Assembly: GCF_003351025.1 (NCBI RefSeq)
Contig: NZ_QPCG01000005.1
Location: forward strand, 149,932-213,931
Reading direction: 5' to 3'
Length of the DNA stretch: 64,000 bases
Origin: Mucilaginibacter endophyticus
GTDB taxonomy: Bacteria; Bacteroidota; Bacteroidia; Sphingobacteriales; Sphingobacteriaceae
Part shown: positions 25,685-34,926 of the stretch, piece after piece
Layout: each line of letters opens with the position of its first letter
Position numbering within the stretch: the first letter of the stretch is position 1
The notes under the pieces: generated by a model
The model's input: only the letters and a program-made list of their open reading frames with translations
The model's database searches: none
Told to the model about the DNA's origin: nothing
Position numbers and translations under genes: made by a program

Positions 25685-26794
25685 TCAGTTTAATATCAGG
25701 TCGCTGCGTACAGGGTAATGATCCGAAAGCTTTTTTTCGATAACCTTATAATTAAAAACCGAGAATTGAGGGCTGCTCATAATATAGTCTATCTGGTAAT
25801 TTGGGAAGTCGCCATTATAGGTACGGCCTAAGCCCGATCCTTTTTCGCGAAACGAATTATTTAGGCCTTTAGCCATTTGATTAACCGCAAAGGATGAGGG
25901 GGTATCATTGAAATCGCCGGCTATGATATATGGGTACGGGCATTGGGCAGCATGTTCTTTTACTTTGATCACCTGTTCGGCACGATGCATAAAGGCTATT
26001 TTAAGTTTACTGCCCAGCCGCCGGGTTGATTTGATATCCGTTTTACCTTTTTTGGATAAGCTGTCGAGATATTTATAATCGACCGGGTCAAAGTTGATGG
26101 ATTGCAGGTGGATATTGTAATACCTGAAAATTTTATCCCCCTTTTTAATATCGGCATATAAGCATTGGTTGCCCGATGTTTTATCGGCCACAAGGCGGAT
26201 CATACCTTTTGAAACAATGGGGTATTTGGAAAAGATAGCCATACCAATTGCCTCAAGACTGTTGAAGTTAAAAGGCTCAAAATAAAAATTATTACTGCCC
26301 AGAATTTTGCAGATGGAATCGCGAGTTTCATACTGGCCTTTATTGCGGGTATAAAACTCCTGGAAACCTATCACGTCCGGCTGTTCGGCGTTAATGATGC
26401 TCAGGATCTCCTGTTTGGTTGATATATCGTTGCTGAAACCAAAATGCTTAAAATTATGCACATTATAGGTCATCACGTGCACCACGTTGAGCCCCGGAGG
26501 TAATGAAAAGCTCGATTTTAATCTTAAGCCAATATTGTTGTTGAGCACGCCCCATCCAAGTAAAATACTAATCAGCGAAAACATGACCTGCCAGCGTTTA
26601 CGCAGCAGCCAGTAAAGCATCATAATTATGTTGACTAAAAGCAGTGGGGGATAGGCGAGGCCAAAAAACGCAAATAACCAGTATTTTCGGGGATCAACAG
26701 CGGGGGCAAAATAACTTAATAACAGTGCAAAACAGAAAAACAGGTTTATCCATAATAATACCCTGCTAAAAATACTTTGCTTTTTTTTAATCAT
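25685..26794 (-). CDS. Membrane-anchored endonuclease/exonuclease/phosphatase family protein
   Basis: 369 residues. The N-terminal third holds two or three transmembrane helices (about 10-30, 35-60, 68-85). The rest is an EEP-fold domain with its motifs: VMTYNVHNFKHFG, PDVIGFQEFYTR, YYNIHLQS, YIIAGDFNDTPSS and LSDHYPVRSDL. These give the metal site and catalytic His-Asp pair. The substrate (nucleic acid, phospholipid or phosphoinositide-like) cannot be told. Its start codon immediately follows the rhomboid stop, so it is the last gene of the mutL-rhomboid-rhomboid run. Confidence 0.9.
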   Translation of the reverse strand: MIKKKQSIFSRVLLWINLFFCFALLLSYFAPAVDPRKYWLFAFFGLAYPPLLLVNIIMMLYWLLRKRWQVMFSLISILLGWGVLNNNIGLRLKSSFSLPPGLNVVHVMTYNVHNFKHFGFSNDISTKQEILSIINAEQPDVIGFQEFYTRNKGQYETRDSICKILGSNNFYFEPFNFNSLEAIGMAIFSKYPIVSKGMIRLVADKTSGNQCLYADIKKGDKIFRYYNIHLQSINFDPVDYKYLDSLSKKGKTDIKSTRRLGSKLKIAFMHRAEQVIKVKEHAAQCPYPYIIAGDFNDTPSSFAVNQMAKGLNNSFREKGSGLGRTYNGDFPNYQIDYIMSSPQFSVFNYKVIEKKLSDHYPVRSDLILN

Positions 26795-27667
26795 TTAGTC
26801 CTGTTTGCTTGCGCGCGATAAAATTTCCCGTTCCTGTTTACTTAAGCTATTGTATCCCGATTGCGATATTTTATCTAAAATACGGTCGATCTCTTCCTGA
26901 CGGGGATAATCAGACGCGTTTTTACCCATATTATTTGAAACTACCTTTAGCTTTGGTTTAGACTTAAATAGTTTAGCTATTCCGCCTACCCAGTCATTGC
27001 CTTTTTGCAGTTGTTTAATATACACAAATCCAATTAAAGCACCACCCAGGTGCGCGATTTCTCCGCCAGCGTTAGGCCCTATGATGCTTAGGAAATCAAA
27101 TACAAGATAAAACACTACCAGCCATTTTAGCTTTACAGGTCCAATAAACATTAGGGAAATGGTGTAGTTGGGCAGCAGGGTTGCCGTAGCCACCACAATG
27201 GCCATAACACCTGCCGATGCACCTACAATTGAACTTCCCTGTGCTGCATTTAAACTTGTAAAAGCAGGCAGCAGGTTTAAAGCCGCTACATAGAATAGCG
27301 CGCCGGCCAGGCCTCCCATTAAATATAAACCTATGGTGCGTTTGTTGCCGAGGTACTCTTCAAAAATTTGCCCCATCCAGTACAGCCATAGCATATTAAA
27401 CAGGATGTGGAAAATGCTAGCATGCATGAACATGTAGGTAACCGGTGTCCAGAAATGGACAAGTATATTGGGTAAATACGCCGAAAGCTTAAGGTATTTA
27501 TCTGCGAATAAATATATAGAGCTATTGCCAAAACCTCTGAATAACTGCTCTAATACCGCGGGAATATTGATAGCCAGGTAAACTATAACATTAATGCCAA
27601 TAAGCAGGTTAAGCCTATTGCCGGAGCGAAGCATTTTATACTGGATATTTTGCCAAAGAGTGCTCAT
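26795..27667 (-). CDS. Rhomboid family intramembrane serine protease
   Basis: 290 residues, six predicted membrane helices. Catalytic Ser is in IVGASAGVMA and catalytic His in IAHLGGALIGFVY; the N-terminal HILFNMLWLYWMG helix with the conserved His-Asn pair is present. The cytoplasmic tail (about 225-290) carries the DRILDKISQSGYNSLSKQE segment seen in Bacteroidota rhomboids. It probably cleaves membrane protein substrates. It follows a second, distinct rhomboid gene by 33 bases. Confidence 0.92.
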   Translation of the reverse strand: MSTLWQNIQYKMLRSGNRLNLLIGINVIVYLAINIPAVLEQLFRGFGNSSIYLFADKYLKLSAYLPNILVHFWTPVTYMFMHASIFHILFNMLWLYWMGQIFEEYLGNKRTIGLYLMGGLAGALFYVAALNLLPAFTSLNAAQGSSIVGASAGVMAIVVATATLLPNYTISLMFIGPVKLKWLVVFYLVFDFLSIIGPNAGGEIAHLGGALIGFVYIKQLQKGNDWVGGIAKLFKSKPKLKVVSNNMGKNASDYPRQEEIDRILDKISQSGYNSLSKQEREILSRASKQD

Positions 27668-27700
27668 AATAAAGCCGTATTACAAAGATAACTACTGTTA

Positions 27701-28429
27701 TTAATAAAAATTGTTTGGTCGTTGCAGCCGCCAGATTTTCACCATTAAAAATCCAATTAACGCCCCGCCAAGGTGTGCAAAATGCGCCACCGAATCGCCC
27801 GCATATTGTTTAATACTCAAATATAACTCAATAACAATATACGTTGGAATGATGTATTTAGCTTTAATAGGAACAGGGATAAACAGGATCAGCATTTCGA
27901 GGTTAGGGAATAACATGCCAAAGCCTACGAGCAAGCCAAATATCGCTCCGGATGCGCCTACAATAGGTACAAGATATATTTCTGCCAGCTTTTGAGCATG
28001 AGGACCATATTGACTTAGTACCTGATCGCTGAGCTCGACTAACTTAAAACTCCCGGTAATTGCATGTACCTCATAGGCCTGAACAAGCATATGGCAAACC
28101 ATGGCACCTATTCCGCAGATAAAATAAAAATTGAAGAATTTTTTCGACCCCATTGAATACTCCAATATCGGCCCGAAGGAAAACAACGCGAACATATTGA
28201 ACAAGATATGTTCGGGATGGTCAATGCCGGCATGCATAAACATGTAGGTTACAAACGACCAGGGATGAAATTTGGGTGAATCAAAATAGTAGCCCGCCAG
28301 CCAGTCGTATAAGTCTATCCCTACCTTGCTAAGGGTAAATGTTGCGATAAAAAATATGATATTGATGATCAGTAGGTTTTTTACAACCGGTGTGATATTG
28401 GCAAAAGGAGATCTGTTATAACCGTTCAT
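27701..28429 (-). CDS. Rhomboid family intramembrane serine protease
   Basis: 242 residues with six membrane helices. Motifs are complete: HAGIDHPEHILFNMFALFSFG, catalytic Ser in VGASGAIFGLLVG, catalytic His in VAHFAHLGGALIGFL. It lacks the C-terminal tail of the neighbouring rhomboid. It starts 17 bases after mutL. Paired rhomboids behind mutL are a recurrent gene order in Bacteroidota, so the arrangement is ordinary. Confidence 0.92.
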   Translation of the reverse strand: MNGYNRSPFANITPVVKNLLIINIIFFIATFTLSKVGIDLYDWLAGYYFDSPKFHPWSFVTYMFMHAGIDHPEHILFNMFALFSFGPILEYSMGSKKFFNFYFICGIGAMVCHMLVQAYEVHAITGSFKLVELSDQVLSQYGPHAQKLAEIYLVPIVGASGAIFGLLVGFGMLFPNLEMLILFIPVPIKAKYIIPTYIVIELYLSIKQYAGDSVAHFAHLGGALIGFLMVKIWRLQRPNNFY

Positions 28430-28446
28430 ATATATTTAGCCAAGGG

Positions 28447-30306
28447 CTATTTTTCAAATCGTTCAATTAATTCGTTCATAGTAAAGGTACTGATTACGGG
28501 CTTACCATTCAACGCCTGGTTGGGCGATTCACAGGCAAAAAGCTGGTCGATAAGCTGGTTCATTTCCTCCAGTGATAGCCTGGTACCTGTTTTAATAGCA
28601 CCGTTGCGCGCCAGGGAGCGTGCAAGGTTATCACGTTTATCTAATTTAAGGATAGCCAAATTGTTTTTAAAACCTTCAAGCAAATGTTCTAAAAGTTCAA
28701 GTTCACCAACATTGTTCAGTTCGGCAGGGATCCCCTCAACCACCACAGTATTTTTCCCAAACTCGCGGATGTCAAAACCCAAAGCCCTGATATCCGGCAA
28801 AAGTTCTTTCAATAACTCAAAATCGGCACCGTTTAGTGTTACCGACTGTGGAAATAAACTTTGCTGGCTTACACCCGAATGGTTTTGTAATTGCAACAAG
28901 AAACGCTCGTATAAAATACGCTCATGCGCCGCCTGCTGGTTAATGAGCATAAAGCCCGATTTAATTTGCGATAGGATAAATCGGTTATGGATCTGGAACA
29001 GTTGCCGCTCGCTGGGCTTACTTACATCCTGCTCATCAACAGCTATGGTTTTTTCCTCATGGATCTCATGCTGAAAAAGCGTTTCCTTTTTGCTGATCTC
29101 GTAAAGCGTATCCCAATTTTGCGGAATTGGATCTTTTTTATAACCGCCGCTGTCCCTTAAAAAAGGATGTTCCTGTTTGGGTTTCTCCTCTTTATTGGCA
29201 AAGGGGTTAAAGTTTGGGTTGAAGGAAATAGTAGGCGCGATGATCTCCTCCAATGGTTTTGGAGTGATCAGGTGCTCGATGCTGTTTTCCTGGTCAAAAT
29301 CTAAACTCGGGGTAATGTTATATCTTCCTAATGATCGTTTTACTGCCGAACGGATAATGGCGTAAATAGCTTTCTCGTCCTGGTATTTGATCTCTGTTTT
29401 AGTGGGGTGCACGTTGATGTCGATCTTGGAAGGATCAATATCGATGAACAGCACATAAAAAGGAAAACAATCGTCCGGCAGCAATTCCTCAAATGCTGTT
29501 GTAACAGCGTGGTTAAGATATGAGTCGCGGATAAAGCGGTTATTTACAAAAAAGAATTGCTCGCCCCGGGTTTTACGGGCAAATTCTGGTTTGCCTACAA
29601 AACCACGAAGCTTGATAATGGTTGTATCCTCTTCAACCGGTACAAGGCGCTGGTTATAGTTATTACCAAACAGGTGTACAATACGCTGTTTAAGCGTGCT
29701 GCCCGGCAGGTGGTAAACCTCTTGGCTATCATGATGAAGCGTGAAAAATATTTGTGGGTGCGCCAGAGCCACACGCTGAAACTCGTCAATGATGTGACGC
29801 ATCTCCACCGGGTTACTTTTTAAAAAGTTACGGCGTGCAGGCGTATTATAAAACAGGTTTTTGACGGAGATTGATGTGCCGGTGTTAGCTGCACAGGGTT
29901 CCTGACTAATTACCTCCGAACCTTCGATAGTTATACAACTGCCCAGTTCGTCTTCATGGCGGCGGGTTTTAAGCTCAACCTGAGCAATAGCCGCGATTGA
30001 TGCCATAGCCTCGCCCCTGAAACCCATGGTACGGATGGCAAACAGGTCGTCGGCCTTGCGTATTTTTGAGGTTGCATGACGCTCAAAGCACATGCGGGCA
30101 TCAGTAAGGCTCATGCCGCAGCCATTATCAATAACCTGTATCAGTGATTTACCGGCATCCTTAATAATAAGCTGGATCTTGTCTGCACCTGCATCAATAG
30201 CGTTTTCAACCAATTCTTTTACTGCAGAGGCCGGTCGCTGAACTACTTCGCCCGCGGCAATCTGGTTGGCAACGGCATCCGGTAAAAGCTGTATAATATC
30301 TGACAT
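28447..30306 (-). CDS. mutL: DNA mismatch repair protein MutL
   Basis: 619 residues. The N-terminal GHKL ATPase is intact: ELVENAIDAGADKI, DNGCGMSLTDARM, TMGFRGEAMASIAAI and GTSISVKNLFYNTPARRNFL. The C-terminal dimerisation domain is present, but the endonuclease metal motif DQHAxxERxxxE reads NQQAAHERILYE, with the first Asp and the His replaced. The later CPHGRP motif is also not recognisable (ESPNQALNGKPV). This MutL may therefore lack nicking activity. It heads the run mutL-rhomboid-rhomboid-EEP. Confidence 0.97.
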   Translation of the reverse strand: MSDIIQLLPDAVANQIAAGEVVQRPASAVKELVENAIDAGADKIQLIIKDAGKSLIQVIDNGCGMSLTDARMCFERHATSKIRKADDLFAIRTMGFRGEAMASIAAIAQVELKTRRHEDELGSCITIEGSEVISQEPCAANTGTSISVKNLFYNTPARRNFLKSNPVEMRHIIDEFQRVALAHPQIFFTLHHDSQEVYHLPGSTLKQRIVHLFGNNYNQRLVPVEEDTTIIKLRGFVGKPEFARKTRGEQFFFVNNRFIRDSYLNHAVTTAFEELLPDDCFPFYVLFIDIDPSKIDINVHPTKTEIKYQDEKAIYAIIRSAVKRSLGRYNITPSLDFDQENSIEHLITPKPLEEIIAPTISFNPNFNPFANKEEKPKQEHPFLRDSGGYKKDPIPQNWDTLYEISKKETLFQHEIHEEKTIAVDEQDVSKPSERQLFQIHNRFILSQIKSGFMLINQQAAHERILYERFLLQLQNHSGVSQQSLFPQSVTLNGADFELLKELLPDIRALGFDIREFGKNTVVVEGIPAELNNVGELELLEHLLEGFKNNLAILKLDKRDNLARSLARNGAIKTGTRLSLEEMNQLIDQLFACESPNQALNGKPVISTFTMNELIERFEK

Positions 30307-30388
30307 CTAAAAAAAATTCCCTTCAATTTCTATTTCGATGCTAAATTAAATATTTGATGGCATAACTTTATCATTGGATAGTTGTATA

Positions 30389-30396
30389 TACTTTTG
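30389..30396 (+). promoter_or_regulatory. Candidate -7 box for the amidohydrolase gene
   Basis: TACTTTTG matches TAnnTTTG, with TTTA 18 bases upstream as a weak -33 box. It lies 37 bases before the ATG at 30434. Confidence 0.45.
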
Positions 30397-30433
30397 CGGT
30401 TTGTTACAATTACAATAAACATACAATTACTTT

Positions 30434-32065
30434 ATGAAGAGACTATTGCCCGCGCTGCTATTACTGGCAGCAGCCTGCAAACAGAAGGAATACAATGCCG
30501 ATATGCTGGTGAAAAACGCGGTTGTTTATACCGTTGACAGTAATTTTACAACAGCAAGCGCATTTGTAGTAAGTGGAGGAAAAATACTTGCAGTAGGCAA
30601 TGCCGATTCTCTTGAACAAAAATACAACGCCCGCGAAGTGGTCGATGCCCAAGGCGCGGCGGTTTATCCCGGTTTTATTGACGCTCATGCCCATTTTTAT
30701 GAGTATGGCATGGGCCTGCAGGAAGTAAACCTGGTAGGTACACACAGCTGGCCCGAAATTATCGACTCGGTAAAAAACTATGCCGAGCGCAATACTGATG
30801 GCTGGATCATTGGTAATGGCTGGGATCAAAACGATTGGACAAACAAGCATTTTCCCGATAAAGCAAAGCTGGACTCATTGTTCCCGGTGCGCCCGGTAAT
30901 ACTTAGTCGCGTTGATGGTCACGCAGCTATAGCTAACCAGGCAGCGCTGAATATTGCCGGTGTTAAACCCGGACAAACCATTAACGGTGGAGAGATAGAA
31001 ACCAATAACGGTAAGCTTACCGGCATACTGGTTGATAACGCTGTAGGCATAGTTACCCGTAAAATTCCGGAACCTACAGCGGCTATGGTTGATACCGCAC
31101 TACTTTCGGCACAAAGCAATTGTTTTGCAGTTGGCTTAACCACGGTTGATGATTGCGGCTTACCCTATACCATGGTAAACACCATTAACGAACTGCAACA
31201 CAAAGGCGATCTGAAAATGCGCATGTATGTGATGCTGGCCGACAGACAGGAGAATTATGATTATCTTTTTAAGCACGGCATTATCAAAACACCTCGTTTA
31301 AATGTGAGGGCTTTTAAAGTTTATGCGGATGGCGCCCTGGGTTCGAGAGGGGCTTGCCTGTTGAAACCTTATGCCGACTCGGCCAAATGGAATGGCTTTT
31401 TGCTGAGCAATCCTAAACATTTTGAAGAAATAGCACCCAAAATAGCGGCCCATGGTTTCCAGATGTGTACCCATGCCATCGGCGATTCGGCAGTGCGCGT
31501 GATGCTTAAAATTTACGCTGCTAACCTAAAAGGTAAAAATGATTTGAGGTGGAGGATTGAACACTCTCAGATCGTATCAACGCAAGATCTTGATAAGTTT
31601 GGCCAATACAGCGTGATCCCATCGGTACAGCCCACGCACGCTACATCTGATATGTATTGGGCCGGAAAAAGATTAGGTAAAGAAAGGCTTAAAACCGCTT
31701 ATGCTTATAAACAATTGCTGAAGCAAAACGGCTGGATCCCATTAGGTACCGATTTCCCGGTTGAGAACATTAACCCGCTTTATACGTTTTATGCAGCGGT
31801 TGAACGTAAAGATTTGAAGGGCTTTCCTGAAGGTGGCTTCCAACCTGAAAATGCTTTAAGCAGGATTGAAGCCCTAAAAGGTATGACCATTTGGGCTGCC
31901 AAGGCCAATTTTGAAGAAAAAGAAAAAGGCAGTATTGAACCCGGTAAGTATGCCGATTTTGTGATTTTGAATAAAGACATCATGAAAGTAAAAGGCAGCG
32001 AAATCCCGACAACCAAAGTGACAAAAACCTATATAAACGGAGTTAAAGTATATGATAAAAAATAA
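30434..32065 (+). CDS. YtcJ-type amidohydrolase lipoprotein
   Basis: 543 residues of the amidohydrolase family 3 (PF07969, YtcJ-like). A lipobox signal (LLLLAAACKQK) predicts lipid anchoring and export. Metal ligands are visible in PGFIDAHAHFYEYG, a lysine-containing strand VRAFKVYADGALGSRGA, MCTHAIGDSAV, RIEHSQIV and PLGTDFPVENINP. Relatives hydrolyse amide or formamide bonds of small molecules, with few known substrates. It overlaps the following serine hydrolase gene by 14 bases, so the two probably act in one pathway. Confidence 0.9.
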   Translation: MKRLLPALLLLAAACKQKEYNADMLVKNAVVYTVDSNFTTASAFVVSGGKILAVGNADSLEQKYNAREVVDAQGAAVYPGFIDAHAHFYEYGMGLQEVNLVGTHSWPEIIDSVKNYAERNTDGWIIGNGWDQNDWTNKHFPDKAKLDSLFPVRPVILSRVDGHAAIANQAALNIAGVKPGQTINGGEIETNNGKLTGILVDNAVGIVTRKIPEPTAAMVDTALLSAQSNCFAVGLTTVDDCGLPYTMVNTINELQHKGDLKMRMYVMLADRQENYDYLFKHGIIKTPRLNVRAFKVYADGALGSRGACLLKPYADSAKWNGFLLSNPKHFEEIAPKIAAHGFQMCTHAIGDSAVRVMLKIYAANLKGKNDLRWRIEHSQIVSTQDLDKFGQYSVIPSVQPTHATSDMYWAGKRLGKERLKTAYAYKQLLKQNGWIPLGTDFPVENINPLYTFYAAVERKDLKGFPEGGFQPENALSRIEALKGMTIWAAKANFEEKEKGSIEPGKYADFVILNKDIMKVKGSEIPTTKVTKTYINGVKVYDKK

Positions 32066-33869
32066 ATGGGGCCGTGTTCCTTTAGTACTACTGGGCTTTG
32101 CATTATTTAATAACGCTTGCGCGCAAAATCCGCCATTAACAGGGCAGGCCTTCATTGCCGAAGAAAGACTGGTTGGTAACTCAACCGTACTGCTTAATAA
32201 TGCATCCTATTTAATCCCCCTTCAAAAACTGGAGGATTTAAAAATAGCCAGCGTACATTTCAGCAACCAGTATACTGCAGTTTTTGACAGCCTGTTGAAC
32301 AAATATAATAAGGTTGATCTGTTTGATGGCAGCGCTTATTCGGGCAATAAAACGCTGGCCAATCTGACCTCCGACCTGAAGTTTTATAATACCGTTATAG
32401 TGCAGGTAAATGACGCCGATCTGAGCAACCCGGATCTGATAGATTTTATCAGTTCTAATCAAAAAAATAAAAATGTAATTGTTGCCGCTTTTGGCAATGG
32501 TGCTGTTTTGGGCAAGCTTGATGCTGTTACCGCCCCGGTGATCTGGACGGAGCGGGTGTCGCAGGTATCGGCTATGTATAGCGCCGAGGCTATTTTTGGA
32601 GGGATAGGCGTTTCACAGAAATTAACCAAAAATTACAGCTCTGTTTATAAAACGGGCATGGGTTTTATTACCGACAAAACAAGACTTCAGTACACCGTGC
32701 CTGAAGAGGCTGGTATTAATGCCGCCAATCTGCAGGGCATTGACAATATTGCGCAGGAAGCTATCCGCGAACATGCTACTCCCGGCTGTGTTGTGTTGGT
32801 TGCCAAAGATGGCAAGGTGATATTTAACAAAGCCTACGGGTATCATACCTATGATAATGTAATCCCTGATAAGCTTACCGATATTTTTGACCTGGCCTCC
32901 ATGACTAAGGTATCGGCCACTACGATGGAAGTTATGCAGCTTACCGATCAGGGTAAGTTAAGCCTGGAGAAAACCCTTGGCGATTATATTCCGCTGGCCC
33001 GTAAAAGTAATAAGAATGATATCCAGATCCGCGAAGTAATGATGCACCAGGCGGGTTTGATTCCGGATATCAAATCGTTTGAAAAGGTAAAACCTACGGA
33101 TCACAGTACTGATTCATCCGCCGCTTATCCAACTAAAGTATCGGATCATTATTATTTAAGGAAAGATTATTACAAAGATGTAATGTTTCCGGATATGCTT
33201 AGTTCTCCCCTAAAAACGCGCGGGCAATATGTGTACAGCGATGTGAGCATGCTGTTTATGCAGGAGGTTGTTGAAAATATTACCGCGGTGCCAATCAACG
33301 TGTATGTGCTGCAGCATTTTTATAACCCGCTGGGCATGCAAACTGCAGGGTTTTTGCCATTGTACCGTTTTTCGCCCGATAGGATAGTACCTACTGAAAA
33401 CGACAAGGAATACCGCATGTCATTGCTTGATGGTTATGTGCATGATCCAACAGCCGCGCTTTTAGGTGGAGTTGCCGGGCATGCCGGTTTATTTGGCAGC
33501 GCTAATGATGTGGCTATACTATATCAAATGGTTTTAAACCGGGGTAGTTATGGCGGTACTCAATATTTTAAGCCAGAGGTGGTTGACCTGTTTACTTCTA
33601 AGCAATCGCCGGTAAGCCGCCGTGGTTTGGGCTTTGACCGCTGGGATCCTATAGCCGATAGGCATTATCCATCAAAACTGGCATCAGATCAGGCTTATGG
33701 TCATACGGGTTTTACGGGGACGTGTATTTGGGTAGATCCGAAATATAACCTGGTTTATGTATTCCTGTCAAACCGTGTAAACCCATCGGTAGCCAGTAAA
33801 CTACTAAGCCTTAACATCAGGCCGAGGATTCAGGATGTGGTGTATGAAGCGATAGGTAAAGGCTTGTAA
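32052..33869 (+). CDS. Secreted serine hydrolase: GH3 C-terminal-like domain fused to a class C beta-lactamase domain
   Basis: 605 residues with an N-terminal signal (about 1-24). Residues 35-200 (LVGNSTVLLNNASYLIPLQK...) look like the region after the TIM barrel in family 3 glycosidases, but no TIM barrel precedes it. Residues 215-605 are a beta-lactamase/penicillin-binding domain: SMTK (Ser283, Lys286), YSD (395-397) and HTGFTG near 557. In many Bacteroidota the same two parts follow a full GH3 N-acetylglucosaminidase, so this appears to be a shortened form. It overlaps the amidohydrolase gene. A role in cell-wall fragment turnover is possible. Confidence 0.85.
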   Translation: MIKNKWGRVPLVLLGFALFNNACAQNPPLTGQAFIAEERLVGNSTVLLNNASYLIPLQKLEDLKIASVHFSNQYTAVFDSLLNKYNKVDLFDGSAYSGNKTLANLTSDLKFYNTVIVQVNDADLSNPDLIDFISSNQKNKNVIVAAFGNGAVLGKLDAVTAPVIWTERVSQVSAMYSAEAIFGGIGVSQKLTKNYSSVYKTGMGFITDKTRLQYTVPEEAGINAANLQGIDNIAQEAIREHATPGCVVLVAKDGKVIFNKAYGYHTYDNVIPDKLTDIFDLASMTKVSATTMEVMQLTDQGKLSLEKTLGDYIPLARKSNKNDIQIREVMMHQAGLIPDIKSFEKVKPTDHSTDSSAAYPTKVSDHYYLRKDYYKDVMFPDMLSSPLKTRGQYVYSDVSMLFMQEVVENITAVPINVYVLQHFYNPLGMQTAGFLPLYRFSPDRIVPTENDKEYRMSLLDGYVHDPTAALLGGVAGHAGLFGSANDVAILYQMVLNRGSYGGTQYFKPEVVDLFTSKQSPVSRRGLGFDRWDPIADRHYPSKLASDQAYGHTGFTGTCIWVDPKYNLVYVFLSNRVNPSVASKLLSLNIRPRIQDVVYEAIGKGL

Positions 33870-33890
33870 GCGGATTTCGGAATTGGGATT

Positions 33891-33905
33891 TTCGATTTCG
33901 GATTT
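33891..33905 (-). repeat. 15-bp intergenic repeat, copy 1
   Basis: The reverse complement reads AAATCCGAAATCGAA. Identical copies lie at 34912-34926 and 38014-38028 on the plus strand. Degenerate words of the same kind surround it (33871-33890). Confidence 0.85.
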
Positions 33906-33985
33906 AGCCTACACCGTTTTTAAGCATTTTGTCAATATATTTTGGGTGGTTTGACAGTTAAATTAAAAACGGGTATATTTGATTT

Positions 33986-34207
33986 ATGACAACGTTAACT
34001 ATACATCCTGCAGACGCAGACCAGGAAACTGCTATCCGCATTTTTTTGGATGCTTTGCATGTTGATTATAAAGCGAGTGAAATAGAAGATGACACTTCTT
34101 ATTTGCTTTCATCAGAGGCAAATGTTCAACATCTGCAAAAATCAATTGAGCAAGAACAACAAGGTAAAGTTACCAGGCTTAACCTTGACGATATATGGAA
34201 GCCATAA
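33986..34207 (+). CDS. Antitoxin of a second YoeB-type module
   Basis: 73 residues, acidic, beginning MTTLTIHPADADQETAIRIF and ending NLDDIWKP. The short N-terminal strand followed by helices and a C-terminal toxin-binding tail is typical of small Bacteroidota antitoxins next to RelE/YoeB toxins, and it differs from the YefM type at 10 kb. It overlaps the toxin gene by 13 bases, indicating translational coupling. It presumably neutralises the toxin and represses the operon. Confidence 0.85.
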   Translation: MTTLTIHPADADQETAIRIFLDALHVDYKASEIEDDTSYLLSSEANVQHLQKSIEQEQQGKVTRLNLDDIWKP

Positions 34208-34461
34208 ATTTTACTGATGAAGCTTTAGCCGATCTTGAATATTGGAAGAAAAGCGGAAATGTCATTGTTCTTAAACGGATTCGTCAATTAATTCAGGCAA
34301 TACAAAATGATCCTTTCAAAGGAATTGGTAAACCCGAAGCCCTTAAATACCATCTTTCGGGTGCATGGTCAAGGCGAATTAACCAGGAGCATCGTATTGT
34401 TTACAAGGTAGAAGATCATCTTATAACGGTTTACTCGCTTAGATTTCATTATACGAAATAA
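34195..34461 (+). CDS. YoeB-type toxin (second copy)
   Basis: 88 residues of the Txe/YoeB family: GIGKPEALKYHLSGAWSRRI with the catalytic Glu, NQEHRIVYKV with the catalytic Arg, and the terminal LRFHY with His-Tyr. All active-site residues are present, so it should be functional. It shares the GKPE.LK..L.G.WSRRIN.EHR core with the toxin at 9.8 kb but is paired with a different antitoxin family. Confidence 0.92.
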   Translation: MEAINFTDEALADLEYWKKSGNVIVLKRIRQLIQAIQNDPFKGIGKPEALKYHLSGAWSRRINQEHRIVYKVEDHLITVYSLRFHYTK

Positions 34462-34495
34462 TCCCCTGAATTTTAGGCCTGATTATCCCAATAAA

Positions 34496-34798
34496 ATGCC
34501 GCTGGATTTGTACGATATAAACGATATTCATTTAAATAATAAATTGTTTGAAATTGAATATGCCGACTTTGAAATCGTAGAATCAGTTTTCTCAAGTTTT
34601 AAGAAAACAACAGGAATAACAATTGATCCTTATGGTACTACGCGAATTTATGCAGGCCATATCAAATTGATCATATCGCTCACTAAGGAATATTTGTCAA
34701 ATCTAAAGGAAGATAAACAAAGAGTTCAGGAAAGACTAAACGACTTGATCGCTCGTCTTGAAAGTGTTAAAGATGGTTTTATAATTGTAGGCGACTAA
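34496..34798 (+). CDS. Hypothetical protein, 100 residues
   Basis: A small acidic protein starting MPLDLYDINDIHLNNKLFEI and ending VKDGFIIVGD. A strand-rich first half with IDPYGTTRIYAGHIKLI is followed by a charged helix (about 60-92) with LKEDKQRVQERLNDLI. I do not recognise the family. It follows the second toxin-antitoxin pair by 34 bases in the same direction. An immunity or antitoxin-like role is only a guess from position. Confidence 0.7.
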   Translation: MPLDLYDINDIHLNNKLFEIEYADFEIVESVFSSFKKTTGITIDPYGTTRIYAGHIKLIISLTKEYLSNLKEDKQRVQERLNDLIARLESVKDGFIIVGD

Positions 34799-34911
34799 AG
34801 CTAAGTTAACCTGCAATTATAATACTTTTCTGGCGCAAGTATGAAGGGCAGGAAGCATGTGAGGGCTACTTGTGCCTTTTAATCTCTAAAAATAAAGTCT
34901 TAACTTTATCT

Positions 34912-34926
34912 AAATCCGAAATCGAA
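34912..34926 (+). repeat. 15-bp intergenic repeat, copy 2
   Basis: AAATCCGAAATCGAA, inverted relative to copy 1 at 33891. It sits in a stretch of similar words (to 34945) that ends four bases before the AraC gene start. Together with copy 1 it brackets a block of about 1 kb holding the second toxin-antitoxin pair. Confidence 0.85.
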
